64,000 bases of DNA from an uncultured Roseibium sp. (GCF_963675985.1 NZ_OY780958.1:3906001-3970000), one strand, 5' to 3'; positions 8,522 through 16,175 are shown, counted from the stretch's first letter. The notes: a model not told the origin generated them from the sequence alone. Translations and numbers: made by a program.

Positions 8522-9378
8522 TGCGCAGTTTTCTGTTCGTTCCCGGCGACAGCCAGCGCAAGTTCGAGAAGGCCTCGGCCGGAGACGCCGATGCTCTGAT
8601 CCTGGATCTTGAGGATTCCGTCGCCGCCAGCGCCAAGGAGGCTGCCCGGCAAACGGTGGCGGAGATGCTGCAGGCGCCGCGCGGCGGCCAGGCGCGTTTC
8701 GTCCGGGTCAACGCGCTCGATACCGGTCTCACCCTGCAGGATCTTGCCGCCGTGATGGCGCACGCGCCGGACGGCATCGTTCTGCCGAAATGCGAGGGGC
8801 CGGACGATCTGCGCAAGCTTGCGCATTATCTTGCGGCCTTCGAGGCAACCCATGCTCTCGGCGAAACGAAGATCCTTGCCATTGTCACCGAGACAGCCGC
8901 TTCGCTGTTCACCCTCGGCCAGTATCGGGGCGTCGACCGCAGGCTCTGGGGCATGATGTGGGGAGCGGAGGATCTGGCCGCATCGCTTGGTGCACGGGAG
9001 AACGCCGAGAATGCCGTCTATCACGAGCCCTTCCGGCTTGCGCGCAATCTCTGCCTGGCAGGTGCCGCGGCAGCCGGCGTCGTGGCGGTGGATTCGATCT
9101 GCGCAACCCTCGACGACCTGTCGATCGTGGAAACGGAAGCCAAAGCCGCTCGGCGTGACGGCTTTGGCGCCAAGGCGGTGATCCATCCCAAACACGTGGC
9201 TCCGGTCAACATGGCCTTCACACCGACGGAAGACGAAATCGCCTGGGCGCGGAAGGTGCTCGACGCCTTCGCCGCCAACCCAGATGCGGGCGTCGTGCGC
9301 ATCGACGGCAAGATGGTCGACAAGCCTCACGAACGCGCCGCGCGGTCGATCATGACCGCTGCAAACAAACAGACCTGA
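8518..9378 (+). CDS. CitE-like CoA-ester lyase (HpcH/HpaI family, citramalyl-CoA lyase-like)
   Basis: A TIM-barrel CoA-ester lyase of 286 aa that cleaves a 3-hydroxy-acyl-CoA, for example citramalyl-CoA to pyruvate and acetyl-CoA. Family motifs are RSFLFVPGDSQRKFEKA, the metal-site region DALILDLEDSV, FVRVNALDT, ILAIVTETAASLF, WGAEDLAASLGA and GFGAKAVIHPKHV. It is the last gene of the operon and starts at the ATGATG overlapping the hydratase stop (8518 or 8521 are both possible starts). Together the four enzymes could take a C5 dicarboxylate to central metabolites, but the exact substrate cannot be proven from sequence. Confidence 0.9.
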   Translation: MMRSFLFVPGDSQRKFEKASAGDADALILDLEDSVAASAKEAARQTVAEMLQAPRGGQARFVRVNALDTGLTLQDLAAVMAHAPDGIVLPKCEGPDDLRKLAHYLAAFEATHALGETKILAIVTETAASLFTLGQYRGVDRRLWGMMWGAEDLAASLGARENAENAVYHEPFRLARNLCLAGAAAAGVVAVDSICATLDDLSIVETEAKAARRDGFGAKAVIHPKHVAPVNMAFTPTEDEIAWARKVLDAFAANPDAGVVRIDGKMVDKPHERAARSIMTAANKQT

Positions 9379-9964
9379 GAAGGCGGGAAAATGGAGGGAG
9401 GAACAGGAAATGAAGACCAGTAAGAAAGCCCAATTGTCCGCCTGAGGCTGAGCGTCAGCGCAGATACCGCGACCGCGCAGAAAGTCTCTCTACGGGCGGC
9501 AAGATTGCCTTCGAGTAATTTCCCTATCCCGCTCCGTTGCCGAGGCGCCAAGGGCTTTCAAAACGTGGCGTGAAGGCACGATGGGCTTCTGGAATATCGC
9601 AAGCCCGGTTTTACCGGTTCCTGATACCTCCCTCCCCGTTCCGCCGGCGCTGCCGCGCCGTCCCGCAGGCTCCTTTTCCGCCACAGGATTGCGGACTGTC
9701 GCTCTGGCATCGCTTTGGGTTCCTATGCGGATCGAGTGGCGCCCTGCACAATCGCAGGCCCGCCGGCCGCTCGCCAGATCCGGACCTATCTCACAGACAA
9801 TGACGGCGAAATGCGTCTGTTCTTTTGTAGACCTGTGGCCGCAGCCGTCGCAGTCTTCCGTTGCATCGCGGTTGTCTTGTTCAAAATGGTCAGGCAACAA
9901 GGTAATACACGTGCAGGCCGGTGAATGAGACCCGCGTCGGCTTTTACAAGTCTGTTGCCGAGAG
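9379..9964. other. Long intergenic region, possibly a decayed gene
   Basis: 586 bases with no protein I recognise. Several overlapping frames of 70-170 codons exist on both strands, but none shows family motifs or a ribosome-binding site. At its left end a very strong Shine-Dalgarno (GGAGGGAGGAAC) precedes a 12-codon frame that stops early (see 9410-9445). The rest may be the relic of a gene that once followed the lyase. Composition stays GC-rich. Confidence 0.35.
9410..9445 (+). other. Short ORF or decayed gene start behind a strong ribosome-binding site
   Basis: ATG followed by ten codons and TGA encodes MKTSKKAQLSA. The ribosome-binding site GGAGGGAGGA ends 8-9 bases upstream, stronger than those of most genes here. 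It starts 31 bases after the lyase stop. It may be a minicistron, or the 5' remnant of a gene truncated by a nonsense mutation; the downstream frames are not recognisable. Confidence 0.3.
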
Positions 9965-10543
9965 ATGGAAATTGACATGTCGGAACGCTCCCAAACCGGA
10001 AACACTGCCGAGAATGTTTCTCAGCTGCCTCGATCCCAACGCTATCCTTCCTCCACCCGCCTGCTGCATTGGCTGATCGCGGCCCTGGTGCTGGCGACAT
10101 GGCCGCTCGGTTTCGTTATCCACTTCATCAAGAATGAAGCGGCCCTTGATTTCTACCTGATCCACGAGAGCCTCGGGTTCCTGGTCCTCTGGCTCATGCT
10201 GGTGCGGGTCGGCAACAAGCTGATTGCCCGCAAGCCTCCGGCCGAAGGGCCGGCAATCGAACGGATAGCGGCGGCTTCGGTCCACGGGCTTCTTTATGCG
10301 TTCCTGATCATCATGCCGGTCAGCGGCTTCCTGGCGACAAACGCCCATGGCTTTCCGTTCAGCTGGTTCGGGCTTCTGCCGATCTGGAGCCCGATCGGCA
10401 AGACACCGGATATCGCCTGGACGCTGTCCGCGATCCATGAATGGAGCGCCTGGATCCTGCTCGGGCTTTTTGCCCTGCATTTTGCCGCAGTTCTTTTCCA
10501 CCATGTCATTCGGCGAGACATAACGCTCTACCGGATGATTTGA
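9965..10543 (+). CDS. Cytochrome b561 / b-type diheme membrane protein
   Basis: At 192 aa it has four predicted membrane helices and the family pattern STRLLHWLIAALVLATWPLGF (first haem-ligand His in helix 1), HESLGFLVLWLMLVR (second His), VHGLLYAFLIIMPVSGF (third) and IHEWSAWILLGLFALHFAAVLFHH (fourth). This is the prokaryotic cytochrome b561 layout, with two b haems transferring electrons from quinol to a periplasmic or membrane acceptor. The start could be the ATG at 9965 or the one at 9977 (MSERSQ); neither has a strong ribosome-binding site. The following gene is a Crp/Fnr regulator, which suggests redox control. Confidence 0.87.
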   Translation: MEIDMSERSQTGNTAENVSQLPRSQRYPSSTRLLHWLIAALVLATWPLGFVIHFIKNEAALDFYLIHESLGFLVLWLMLVRVGNKLIARKPPAEGPAIERIAAASVHGLLYAFLIIMPVSGFLATNAHGFPFSWFGLLPIWSPIGKTPDIAWTLSAIHEWSAWILLGLFALHFAAVLFHHVIRRDITLYRMI

Positions 10544-10595
10544 TCGGACCTCGCGTCATCTCGGGCCGGCATGTCTTTTTTGAAAGAGCGGAAAA

Positions 10596-11297
10596 ATGAG
10601 CGACCTGGAAAACGGCGGCAAGGAAAAACTCCTGGGGCGGAGCATCATTTTTCAGGCTCTGGATGAGGAAAACAGGCGTGAGCTGGCATCCTTTGCGCAT
10701 GTCAAGCGGTACTCTTCGGGAGACATCATCTTCAACACCGGAGACCCGGGACAGAGCATGATGGCTATCGCGGAAGGGAGCGTGCGCGTCAGCGTTCTGA
10801 CGCCCTCCGCGCGCGAAGTCACCCTTTCCGAACTGAGTGCGGGCGATGTCTTCGGCGAAATCGCCCTTCTTGACGGCGGTGAGCGCTCGGCAAACGTCAA
10901 GGCCCTGACGAACTGCACGCTGGTTGTCGTCGAAAGACGGTCCCTGCTCGAGGTGCTGCAACGCGATCCAAAGCTGTCGATCCGGCTCATCGAGCTCCTG
11001 TGCCAGCGGGTCCGCCGGTCCGACGAGCGGATGATGGAAATCGCGTTTCTGGATCTCCCGTCGCGCCTGGCAAAGGCCTTGTTGCGGGTCACCGTCTCCG
11101 CCCCTGGCAACCCCGAAAAGCCCCTGACGAAACTGTCGCTCTCCCAGTCGGAAATCGCCAGCATGATCGGCAACACCCGCGAGAACGTGAACAGGTGCCT
11201 GCGCAAGTGGCAGCGCGCCGGGCTCATCGAACTCAAGGACGGATGGCTGATCATCTGCAACCGGCCTCAGCTCGAACTCGTGGCGGATCCAGTCTAA
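10596..11297 (+). CDS. Crp/Fnr family transcriptional regulator
   Basis: At 233 aa it has an N-terminal cyclic-nucleotide-binding beta-roll at about residues 15-130, with GDVFGEIALLDGGERSANV. This keeps the Gly-Glu and Arg-Ser-Ala pattern of cNMP-binding proteins. A dimerisation helix follows, then a C-terminal winged HTH (SQSEIASMIGNTRENVNRCL). It has no N-terminal cysteine cluster, so it is not an oxygen-sensing iron-sulfur FNR. It lies 52 bases after cytochrome b561 and directly before two BA14K genes, whose shared upstream block begins 36 bases after its stop. Regulation of those neighbours is possible but unproven. Confidence 0.9.
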   Translation: MSDLENGGKEKLLGRSIIFQALDEENRRELASFAHVKRYSSGDIIFNTGDPGQSMMAIAEGSVRVSVLTPSAREVTLSELSAGDVFGEIALLDGGERSANVKALTNCTLVVVERRSLLEVLQRDPKLSIRLIELLCQRVRRSDERMMEIAFLDLPSRLAKALLRVTVSAPGNPEKPLTKLSLSQSEIASMIGNTRENVNRCLRKWQRAGLIELKDGWLIICNRPQLELVADPV

Positions 11298-11333
11298 ACA
11301 GCCGATAAAAAAGGAATGCGGCGGCCGTGCCTG

Positions 11334-11357
11334 GGCAGTGTCGCGCGTCACAGGTCC
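11334..11357 (+). promoter_or_regulatory. Conserved upstream block, copy 1 (before first BA14K gene)
   Basis: This 24-base block matches the block at 11931-11954 at 23 of 24 positions; its core is CGTCACAGGTCC. It ends 79 bases before the first BA14K start codon, and the other copy ends 77 bases before the second. It contains TGT followed by 8 bases and ACA, a weak dyad. The constant spacing suggests a promoter or operator element rather than chance, though gene duplication could also explain it. Confidence 0.5.
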
Positions 11358-11436
11358 CTGCCCGAAAACTCCCGTAGGTATCAGGTCATCGGCGGAACGA
11401 ACTTCACCGCCGAAGTTGAACCGAAAGGAGACCTTC

Positions 11437-11757
11437 ATGTTTCGTAAATCCATCCTGTCCGCAGTGACCATTGCAACCCTCGCAGTCGCAACGGCTACGA
11501 CCGGCACGACCTCCGCTTTTGCGGGTGGCTACGGCTACAACGGTGGCGGCTACAACAACGGTAGCGGCTACAACAACGGCGGTGGCTACAACAACGGCGG
11601 CTATGCCCGGAAGCACCACATTCCATCCCACGTCTGGAACAAGCACATCCGCTGGTGCGGAGGGCATTACAAATCCTACCGTTCCTGGGACAACAGCTGG
11701 CGCCCTTACCACAACGGTGGCCGCAAGCAGTGCTGGTCTCCGTTCTACAGGGGCTGA
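11437..11757 (+). CDS. BA14K family secreted protein, short form
   Basis: At 106 aa it has a Sec signal peptide (residues 1-29, ending TSAFA before GG), a Gly/Tyr/Asn-rich linker with repeated YNNGGG units (about 30-56) and a C-terminal BA14K domain: IRWCGGHYKSYRSWDNS...PYHNGGRKQCWSP. The paired cysteines in RWC and QCWSP are typical. BA14K was described as a Brucella 14-kDa immunoreactive protein with proposed lectin-like activity; its function in free-living relatives is unknown. A good ribosome-binding site (AAAGGAG) precedes the ATG, and a strong terminator follows, so it is transcribed separately from the paralogue downstream. Confidence 0.88.
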   Translation: MFRKSILSAVTIATLAVATATTGTTSAFAGGYGYNGGGYNNGSGYNNGGGYNNGGYARKHHIPSHVWNKHIRWCGGHYKSYRSWDNSWRPYHNGGRKQCWSPFYRG

Positions 11758-11820
11758 GCCACCACAAGAGCGGTCCAGATTGCCGGATGTTTCTTCGGCT
11801 TTAAAAATCCAGACTTCACA

Positions 11821-11852
11821 CCCCCCGAACCGGATTCGGGGGGGTCTTTTTT
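11821..11852 (+). terminator. Rho-independent terminator after the first BA14K gene
   Basis: Stem CCCCCCGAA (11821-11829), loop CCGGA, stem TTCGGGGGG (11835-11843), then a T-rich tract TCTTTTTTG. This is a textbook intrinsic terminator 63 bases after the stop codon. It separates the two BA14K transcription units. Confidence 0.9.
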
Positions 11853-11930
11853 GTATTTTTAGCCGGCTTATTTTGATTGCCGGACAAGCCAGACGGCTGC
11901 CTGCGTCGACCCGGAATCTGCCCCGGTTTT

Positions 11931-11954
11931 GGCAGTGTCGCCCGTCACAGGTCC
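11931..11954 (+). promoter_or_regulatory. Conserved upstream block, copy 2 (before second BA14K gene)
   Basis: Second copy of the block at 11334-11357, differing at one base, placed 77 bases before the second BA14K start. It lies downstream of the terminator, so it is well placed to drive or control independent transcription of the second gene. Confidence 0.5.
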
Positions 11955-12031
11955 TGAAGGCGGCGCTCCCATAACGTGCGCATATCGGCGGAGAACGGCT
12001 CCGCTGCCAACAACGCAAAAAGGACCAACCC

Positions 12032-12847
12032 ATGATACGGAAATCCATTCTTTGGGTAACCACTGTTGTGCTGCTGTCATCCGCCGCGGTCGCAACTGTC
12101 GCCACCTCCGCCTCTGCCGGCGGTTATGGTTATGGCTACAGCAATGGCGGCGGTTATGGCGGCTATCAGGACAAGAAGCCATGCACCTACCGCAGCCACA
12201 ACACCTATCAGGGCGGCAACCCGCACCTCCGCTGGTGCCATAACCGCTACAGATCCTATCGGGAGTACGACAACACGTTCCAGCCCTACCACGGACCTCG
12301 CCAGCATTGCCTGTCGCCTTATGAAGATGAACGGCTGCTACTCCTTCCGGAAAACCAGGTTGTCTCACCCGATGTGCTGTTCAGCAATGAAGCCGGGGCA
12401 ACCGACGCGCCAGAGCTGCGCGATGAATTCGGCAACCTCCCGGAGAACCGCCCGCTGCCGGCGCCAAGTGCAGATACGGCCGGTTCGGACGACCTTCGGG
12501 ACGCGTTCGGAAATCTGCCTGAAACCGTGCCGGCGGCAGCACCCGCCGATACACCTCGCGAAGCGGCGCCGGCTGTTCCGGCTCCCGTGACGCCGGCTCC
12601 AGCGCTCGAACCTCAGGGCGAGGGCGCCCGGACCGAAGCAACCGACCTTCCGGCCGCCGAACCGCAGGCTGCTGCGGAGGCCGGGCAACCGGCGGCACCG
12701 GCACAGGTTCCCTCACAGGCACAGGCATCGGAAGACGCGGTTCAACCCATTGAGACGAACGGTGCCGATGCAGCGCCCGCGGGCGCAGCCGACGCCCCTG
12801 AGGACTTGCTCCCGGCCCAGGCGGCAGATGATGATCAATCCGGCTGA
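12032..12847 (+). CDS. BA14K family secreted protein with long Pro/Ala-rich tail
   Basis: A 271-aa paralogue of the preceding gene. It has a signal peptide (residues 1-29, ending SASA), a Gly/Tyr linker and a BA14K domain at about 64-98 (LRWCHNRYRSYREYDNTF...RQHCLSPY). About 170 further residues rich in Ala, Pro, Glu and Asp follow, probably disordered and acidic. Two copies of a LRDxFGNLPE motif occur in the tail (about residues 129-138 and 155-164). The tail is not part of the usual BA14K family, so this is a lineage-specific extension; it may anchor to the surface or span the periplasm. A hairpin follows the gene. Function is unknown. Confidence 0.82.
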   Translation: MIRKSILWVTTVVLLSSAAVATVATSASAGGYGYGYSNGGGYGGYQDKKPCTYRSHNTYQGGNPHLRWCHNRYRSYREYDNTFQPYHGPRQHCLSPYEDERLLLLPENQVVSPDVLFSNEAGATDAPELRDEFGNLPENRPLPAPSADTAGSDDLRDAFGNLPETVPAAAPADTPREAAPAVPAPVTPAPALEPQGEGARTEATDLPAAEPQAAAEAGQPAAPAQVPSQAQASEDAVQPIETNGADAAPAGAADAPEDLLPAQAADDDQSG

Positions 12848-12861
12848 CCTCTCTCCGCAAT

Positions 12862-12886
12862 GCCGTCGCGCTCCCACCGCGACGGC
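12862..12886 (+). terminator. Hairpin after the second BA14K gene (possible terminator)
   Basis: Perfect 9-base stem GCCGTCGCG (12862-12870) and CGCGACGGC (12878-12886) with a 7-base loop, 14 bases after the stop codon. No T-tract follows, so it is either a factor-assisted terminator or a transcript-stabilising hairpin. Confidence 0.5.
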
Positions 12887-13205
12887 AAGCCGGGGGCCAA
12901 TTGCTCCGGCCTCCGGGTCGCATCTTCCGGATACGAATTGCAACGGTTCGGCACGGGGCGGAAATACGACGATCAGACGACCGTGACCAACCTTCGATCG
13001 GTGACCTGTGCCGACAGGCCGCCGTCGAGTACCGCGAGACGAAAAGCGCTGGCCGCGCAGACTCCAAAGATACGCTCCGGAGCCTGCGGACAGCACACCA
13101 AACCGGAAGCTCTTCGCGTTACCGTTTTGTAAAGTTCCGGCCATCTCCGTGTAATTCGGCGCCTGTTACGCCTCACTTCATTCAGTCCTCGATTGGATAG
13201 CGGGC
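12887..13205. other. Intergenic region before the patatin remnant
   Basis: Together with the hairpin region this makes about 358 bases without a supported gene. It probably holds the promoter of the adc-bdhA unit or of the former patatin gene. I see no clear promoter match and no recognisable protein. Confidence 0.35.
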
Positions 13206-13622
13206 ATGGGACAGGCAGACGAAATCGTGGCGCTGGTTCCGCAGGGTGGCTACGCACTCGGCGCGTACCAGGGCGCGGAAGCTCAGGGCATCATCGAATC
13301 GGGCAGTCCGATCGACCGGGTTGCCGGCATTTCCTTCGGCGCGATCAACGCGGCGATCCTGTGCGGCAACGCCCCTTCGCATGGCATCCAAAAAAATCGC
13401 ACTTTCCGGGAACGGGTTTCCTCCGGCCGCGTTTACCAGGAGAAGTTCGAAAGCGACCTGCCGCCCGGCCGGCTGAATGAGCCGAGCGCGGCCGCGACAA
13501 CTGTTACCGGAGCGGACGGTGCCAGCAGCTCCTACGACACTGCCCCGTTGCGGAACACGCTGACCCACCTGGAATGGAAAGGCCGGAGATCCTTAGAGGA
13601 CCGTATCCAGTCTTTGATTTGA
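13206..13622 (+). pseudogene. Patatin-like phospholipase remnant (truncated)
   Basis: The 138-residue frame begins like a patatin-type lipase: GGYALGAYQG stands for the oxyanion GGGALGAYQ motif, VAGISFGAINAAILCGN carries the GxSxG nucleophile motif, and later come RERVSS and SYDTAPLRNTL. Intact homologues are roughly 350-400 aa and continue well beyond this point with the catalytic Asp region. Here the frame collapses into unrelated sequence and stops. It sits directly before adc and bdhA, where a full-length patatin gene is commonly found in Alphaproteobacteria, so I read it as a decayed member of that operon. A short functional protein cannot be excluded. Confidence 0.7.
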
Positions 13623-13665
13623 ACCACATCTGTTAACGCCTCTTCCCCCGTTTGGAGATCCGCAC

Positions 13666-14412
13666 ATGAAAACCGACGACGTCGCCAAGAACGCCTTTGC
13701 AATGCCGCTCACGAGCCCGAGTTATCCGAAGGGCCCGTACCGGTTCCACAACAGGGAGTTTTTCACGATCACCTACCGCACCGATCCGGAGGCACTTCGA
13801 AAAGTGGTTCCGGAACCGCTGGAAGTGACCGAACCGATCGTGAAATACGAGTTCATCCGCATGCCGGACAGCACGGGCTTTGGAGACTATACCGAAAGCG
13901 GACAGGTCATCCCGGTCTCGTTTCAAGGGCGCAAGGGCGGTTATGTCCATGCGATGTTTCTCAACGATGACAGCCCGATTGCCGGCGGCCGCGAGATCTG
14001 GGGGTTCCCGAAGAAACTCGCGGAACCGAAACTGACCGTCGAAAAGGACACGCTGGTCGGCTCCCTCAATGTGGGGTCGGTCCAGATCGCCAGCGCCACG
14101 ATGGGCTACAAGCACCGTGAAATGGATCGCGAGAAGGTCCTGGAAAGCCTTTCGGCGCCGAGCTGGCTGTTGAAAATCATTCCGCACGCGGACTGCTCCG
14201 GCCCGCGGATATGCGAACTTGTCGAATACTACCTGGAAGACGTCACCGTCAAAGGCGCCTGGGAGGGGCCCGGCGCGCTCGAACTTCACGAGCATGCGCT
14301 CGCCCCGGTCGCACAGCTTCCCGTTCTTGAAATTCTTTCCACAACACACGTTCTGACCGACCTGACCCTTGGGCTCGGCAAGGTCGTGTACGATTATCTT
14401 AAAACCGAATGA
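13666..14412 (+). CDS. adc: Acetoacetate decarboxylase
   Basis: Decarboxylates acetoacetate to acetone and CO2 through a Schiff base. At 248 aa it has the usual length. The segment GGREIWGFPKKLAEPKL contains the catalytic Lys pair region of the family, and GDYTESGQVIPVSFQGRKGGYVHAMFLNDDSPIAGGRE matches the conserved core only over its parts. A TTGGAG ribosome-binding site precedes the ATG. The gene is coupled to 3-hydroxybutyrate dehydrogenase 8 bases downstream, so the two act on the acetoacetate pool formed from poly-3-hydroxybutyrate or ketone bodies. Some relatives in this family act on other keto acids, but the bdhA linkage favours acetoacetate. Confidence 0.9.
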   Translation: MKTDDVAKNAFAMPLTSPSYPKGPYRFHNREFFTITYRTDPEALRKVVPEPLEVTEPIVKYEFIRMPDSTGFGDYTESGQVIPVSFQGRKGGYVHAMFLNDDSPIAGGREIWGFPKKLAEPKLTVEKDTLVGSLNVGSVQIASATMGYKHREMDREKVLESLSAPSWLLKIIPHADCSGPRICELVEYYLEDVTVKGAWEGPGALELHEHALAPVAQLPVLEILSTTHVLTDLTLGLGKVVYDYLKTE

Positions 14413-14420
14413 GGTGTATC

Positions 14421-15203
14421 ATGAACCTGCAAGACAAAACCTGCATCATCACGGGCGCTGCCCGGGGCATCGGAGCGGCAATCGCTAAGCGGTTCGTCGA
14501 AAGCGGCGCCAAGGTTGCCATCGCCGATCTGCACCTCGCGGATGCGGAAAAGACGGCCGCAGACCTCACGGCCATGGGTCCTGGATCGGCCATGGGCGTC
14601 GAAATGAACGTCACCGACGAGGCCGCGGTGAACGCCGGCGTAGAGAAGGTCGTGGCGGAGTGGGGCGGCATCGACGTCCTGGTCTCCAATGCGGGGATCC
14701 AGATCGTCCACGAGTTGCAGAACTTCCCGTTCGAAGACTGGAAAAAGCTCCTGTCCATTCACCTCGACGGCGGTTTTCTCACGTCCAAGGCCTGCCTGCC
14801 GCACATGTATGAAAAAGGCTCCGGGTCGATCATCTTCATGGGGTCGGTCCACTCGAAGGAAGCCTCGCCTCTCAAGTCCGCCTATGTCACTGCCAAGCAT
14901 GGTCTTCTGGGCCTGGCGCGCGTGATCTCAAAGGAAGGCGCCGCGCACGGGGTTCGGGCCAACGTGATCTGTCCCGGCTTCGTGAAGACGCCCCTGGTCG
15001 AAAAACAGATCCCGGAACAGGCGAAGGAACTCGGTATCTCCGAGGAAGAGGTCGTCAAGAACGTCATGCTCGGCGGCACGGTCGATCACGAGTTCACCAC
15101 CGTGGAGGACGTTGCCGAAGTCGCCCACATCTTCGCAGCCTTCCCGACGAACGCGCTGACCGGTCAGTCTCTGGTCGTCAGCCACGGCTGGTTCATGCAG
15201 TGA
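14421..15203 (+). CDS. bdhA: 3-Hydroxybutyrate dehydrogenase (SDR family)
   Basis: NAD-dependent interconversion of D-3-hydroxybutyrate and acetoacetate. This 260-aa short-chain dehydrogenase has the cofactor motif TGAARGIG (residues about 11-18), NAG (about 91-93), the catalytic Ser in GSVHS and the Tyr-x3-Lys motif YVTAKHG. The family-typical segments ANVICPGFVKTPLVEKQIP and LTGQSLVVSHGWFMQ are present; the latter C-terminus is characteristic of bacterial BdhA. GAGGTG precedes the chosen ATG by 4 bases. It is co-transcribed with adc and belongs to PHB/ketone-body metabolism. Confidence 0.95.
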   Translation: MNLQDKTCIITGAARGIGAAIAKRFVESGAKVAIADLHLADAEKTAADLTAMGPGSAMGVEMNVTDEAAVNAGVEKVVAEWGGIDVLVSNAGIQIVHELQNFPFEDWKKLLSIHLDGGFLTSKACLPHMYEKGSGSIIFMGSVHSKEASPLKSAYVTAKHGLLGLARVISKEGAAHGVRANVICPGFVKTPLVEKQIPEQAKELGISEEEVVKNVMLGGTVDHEFTTVEDVAEVAHIFAAFPTNALTGQSLVVSHGWFMQ

Positions 15204-15266
15204 CCGCCTGGAGCAACGGGCGATAACGCCTCAGCCGCTGAACCTCAAGGAAAGGAGTACGAACAA

Positions 15267-15908
15267 ATGGATCGCTCAGACGACACCTACACGGTCCGCG
15301 AACTGGTCGCCCGTTTCGATGACGCGCAAGACTTCGAAGACGCCGTCGAGAAGGTGGAAATGGCAGGTATCGATCGCGCGGACATCAGCATGATCGCAAG
15401 CCACGATGCGATCGTTGAAAAGCTCGGCCACATCTACCGGAACGTCCGGGATCTGGAAGACGATGCCCGCGTCCCCCAGACCGTCAATTTCGACAGGCAC
15501 GAGCTGGCGGAGGGCAAGGCGGCAGCATTCGGTTTGCCCGTTTACATCGGCGGCGCGGGAGCGGGCCTGGCTGTGGCAGCCTCCGGCGGAACCCTCGCCG
15601 TTGCCGCTGTGCTCGCGGCAGCCGGCGCAGCCGCCGGGGCCGGCATTGGCGCGATCTTCGCCCGCACAATCGAGAAGCACCATGCGGATGCGCTTGAGCG
15701 GCACCTTGCCGAGGGCGGCCTGCTGGTCTGGGTTCGGTTACGCGACGAGAACCGCGAAGCGGAAATAGAGAAGCTGCTAAAGGAATGCGGCGGACAGGAC
15801 GTCCATGGACACAGCCTGGAACGCCGCTGGGGGACCGACGACGTTCCGTTGCATGACTTCAATCCCGATCCGTTTCTCGAAAAAGGACCGGACCAGGCCT
15901 CAGGATAA
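15267..15908 (+). CDS. Hypothetical protein with central glycine-zipper membrane segment
   Basis: 213 aa, starting behind AAGGAG. The N-terminal third (YTVRELVARFDDAQDFEDAVEKVE ... DRADISMIAS) looks like the alpha/beta fold of 'heat-induced' or general-stress proteins. The middle (about residues 90-130) is an Ala/Gly-rich hydrophobic stretch (VYIGGAGAGLAVAASGGTLA and AAAGAAAGAGIGAIFA) that could insert in a membrane. The C-terminal part (LLVWVRLRDENREAEIEKLLKECGGQDVH) repeats the small alpha/beta pattern. Proteins of this layout are often stress-induced; I cannot name the family with certainty. It follows bdhA by 63 bases. Confidence 0.6.
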   Translation: MDRSDDTYTVRELVARFDDAQDFEDAVEKVEMAGIDRADISMIASHDAIVEKLGHIYRNVRDLEDDARVPQTVNFDRHELAEGKAAAFGLPVYIGGAGAGLAVAASGGTLAVAAVLAAAGAAAGAGIGAIFARTIEKHHADALERHLAEGGLLVWVRLRDENREAEIEKLLKECGGQDVHGHSLERRWGTDDVPLHDFNPDPFLEKGPDQASG

Positions 15909-16019
15909 AACACAAACGCCGTTGCACTTGACCGACAAGCCTTAGTTGGCCTACTTCCCGGAATAGGACTTCCGGGCGCTTCCTCGTCAGTTTTCGCCGA
16001 GGGCATTAGGAGCTTTACC

Positions 16020-16175
16020 ATGACAACAATCTTGTTCGTCCAGCCTCTGCTGGCGCTGATTGCCGGGATCATCATCCTGTTCGTACCGCGCGTCCTGAAT
16101 TACGTGGTCGCCGCCTATCTGATCCTGTTCGGCCTGATCGGCCTGTTTCCGCATCTGGCCGGGATGACCCCCTGA
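16020..16175 (+). CDS. DUF3096 family small membrane protein
   Basis: 51 aa made almost entirely of two hydrophobic helices: QPLLALIAGIIILFVPRVLN and YVVAAYLILFGLIGLFPH. The LIAGIIILFVPRVLNYVVA core with a central Pro-Arg turn and the Y-L-x-x-G motif is typical of DUF3096 proteins. These are inner-membrane proteins of unknown function found near stress or envelope genes. The ATG is preceded by TTAGGAGC (SD AGGAG, 8 bases). Confidence 0.72.
   Translation: MTTILFVQPLLALIAGIIILFVPRVLNYVVAAYLILFGLIGLFPHLAGMTP

Noticed and set aside
9490..10005. 171-codon minus-strand frame in the gap after the lyase gene
   Set aside because: No recognisable domain, Arg/Cys-rich composition, overlaps the start of cytochrome b561 and has no ribosome-binding site.
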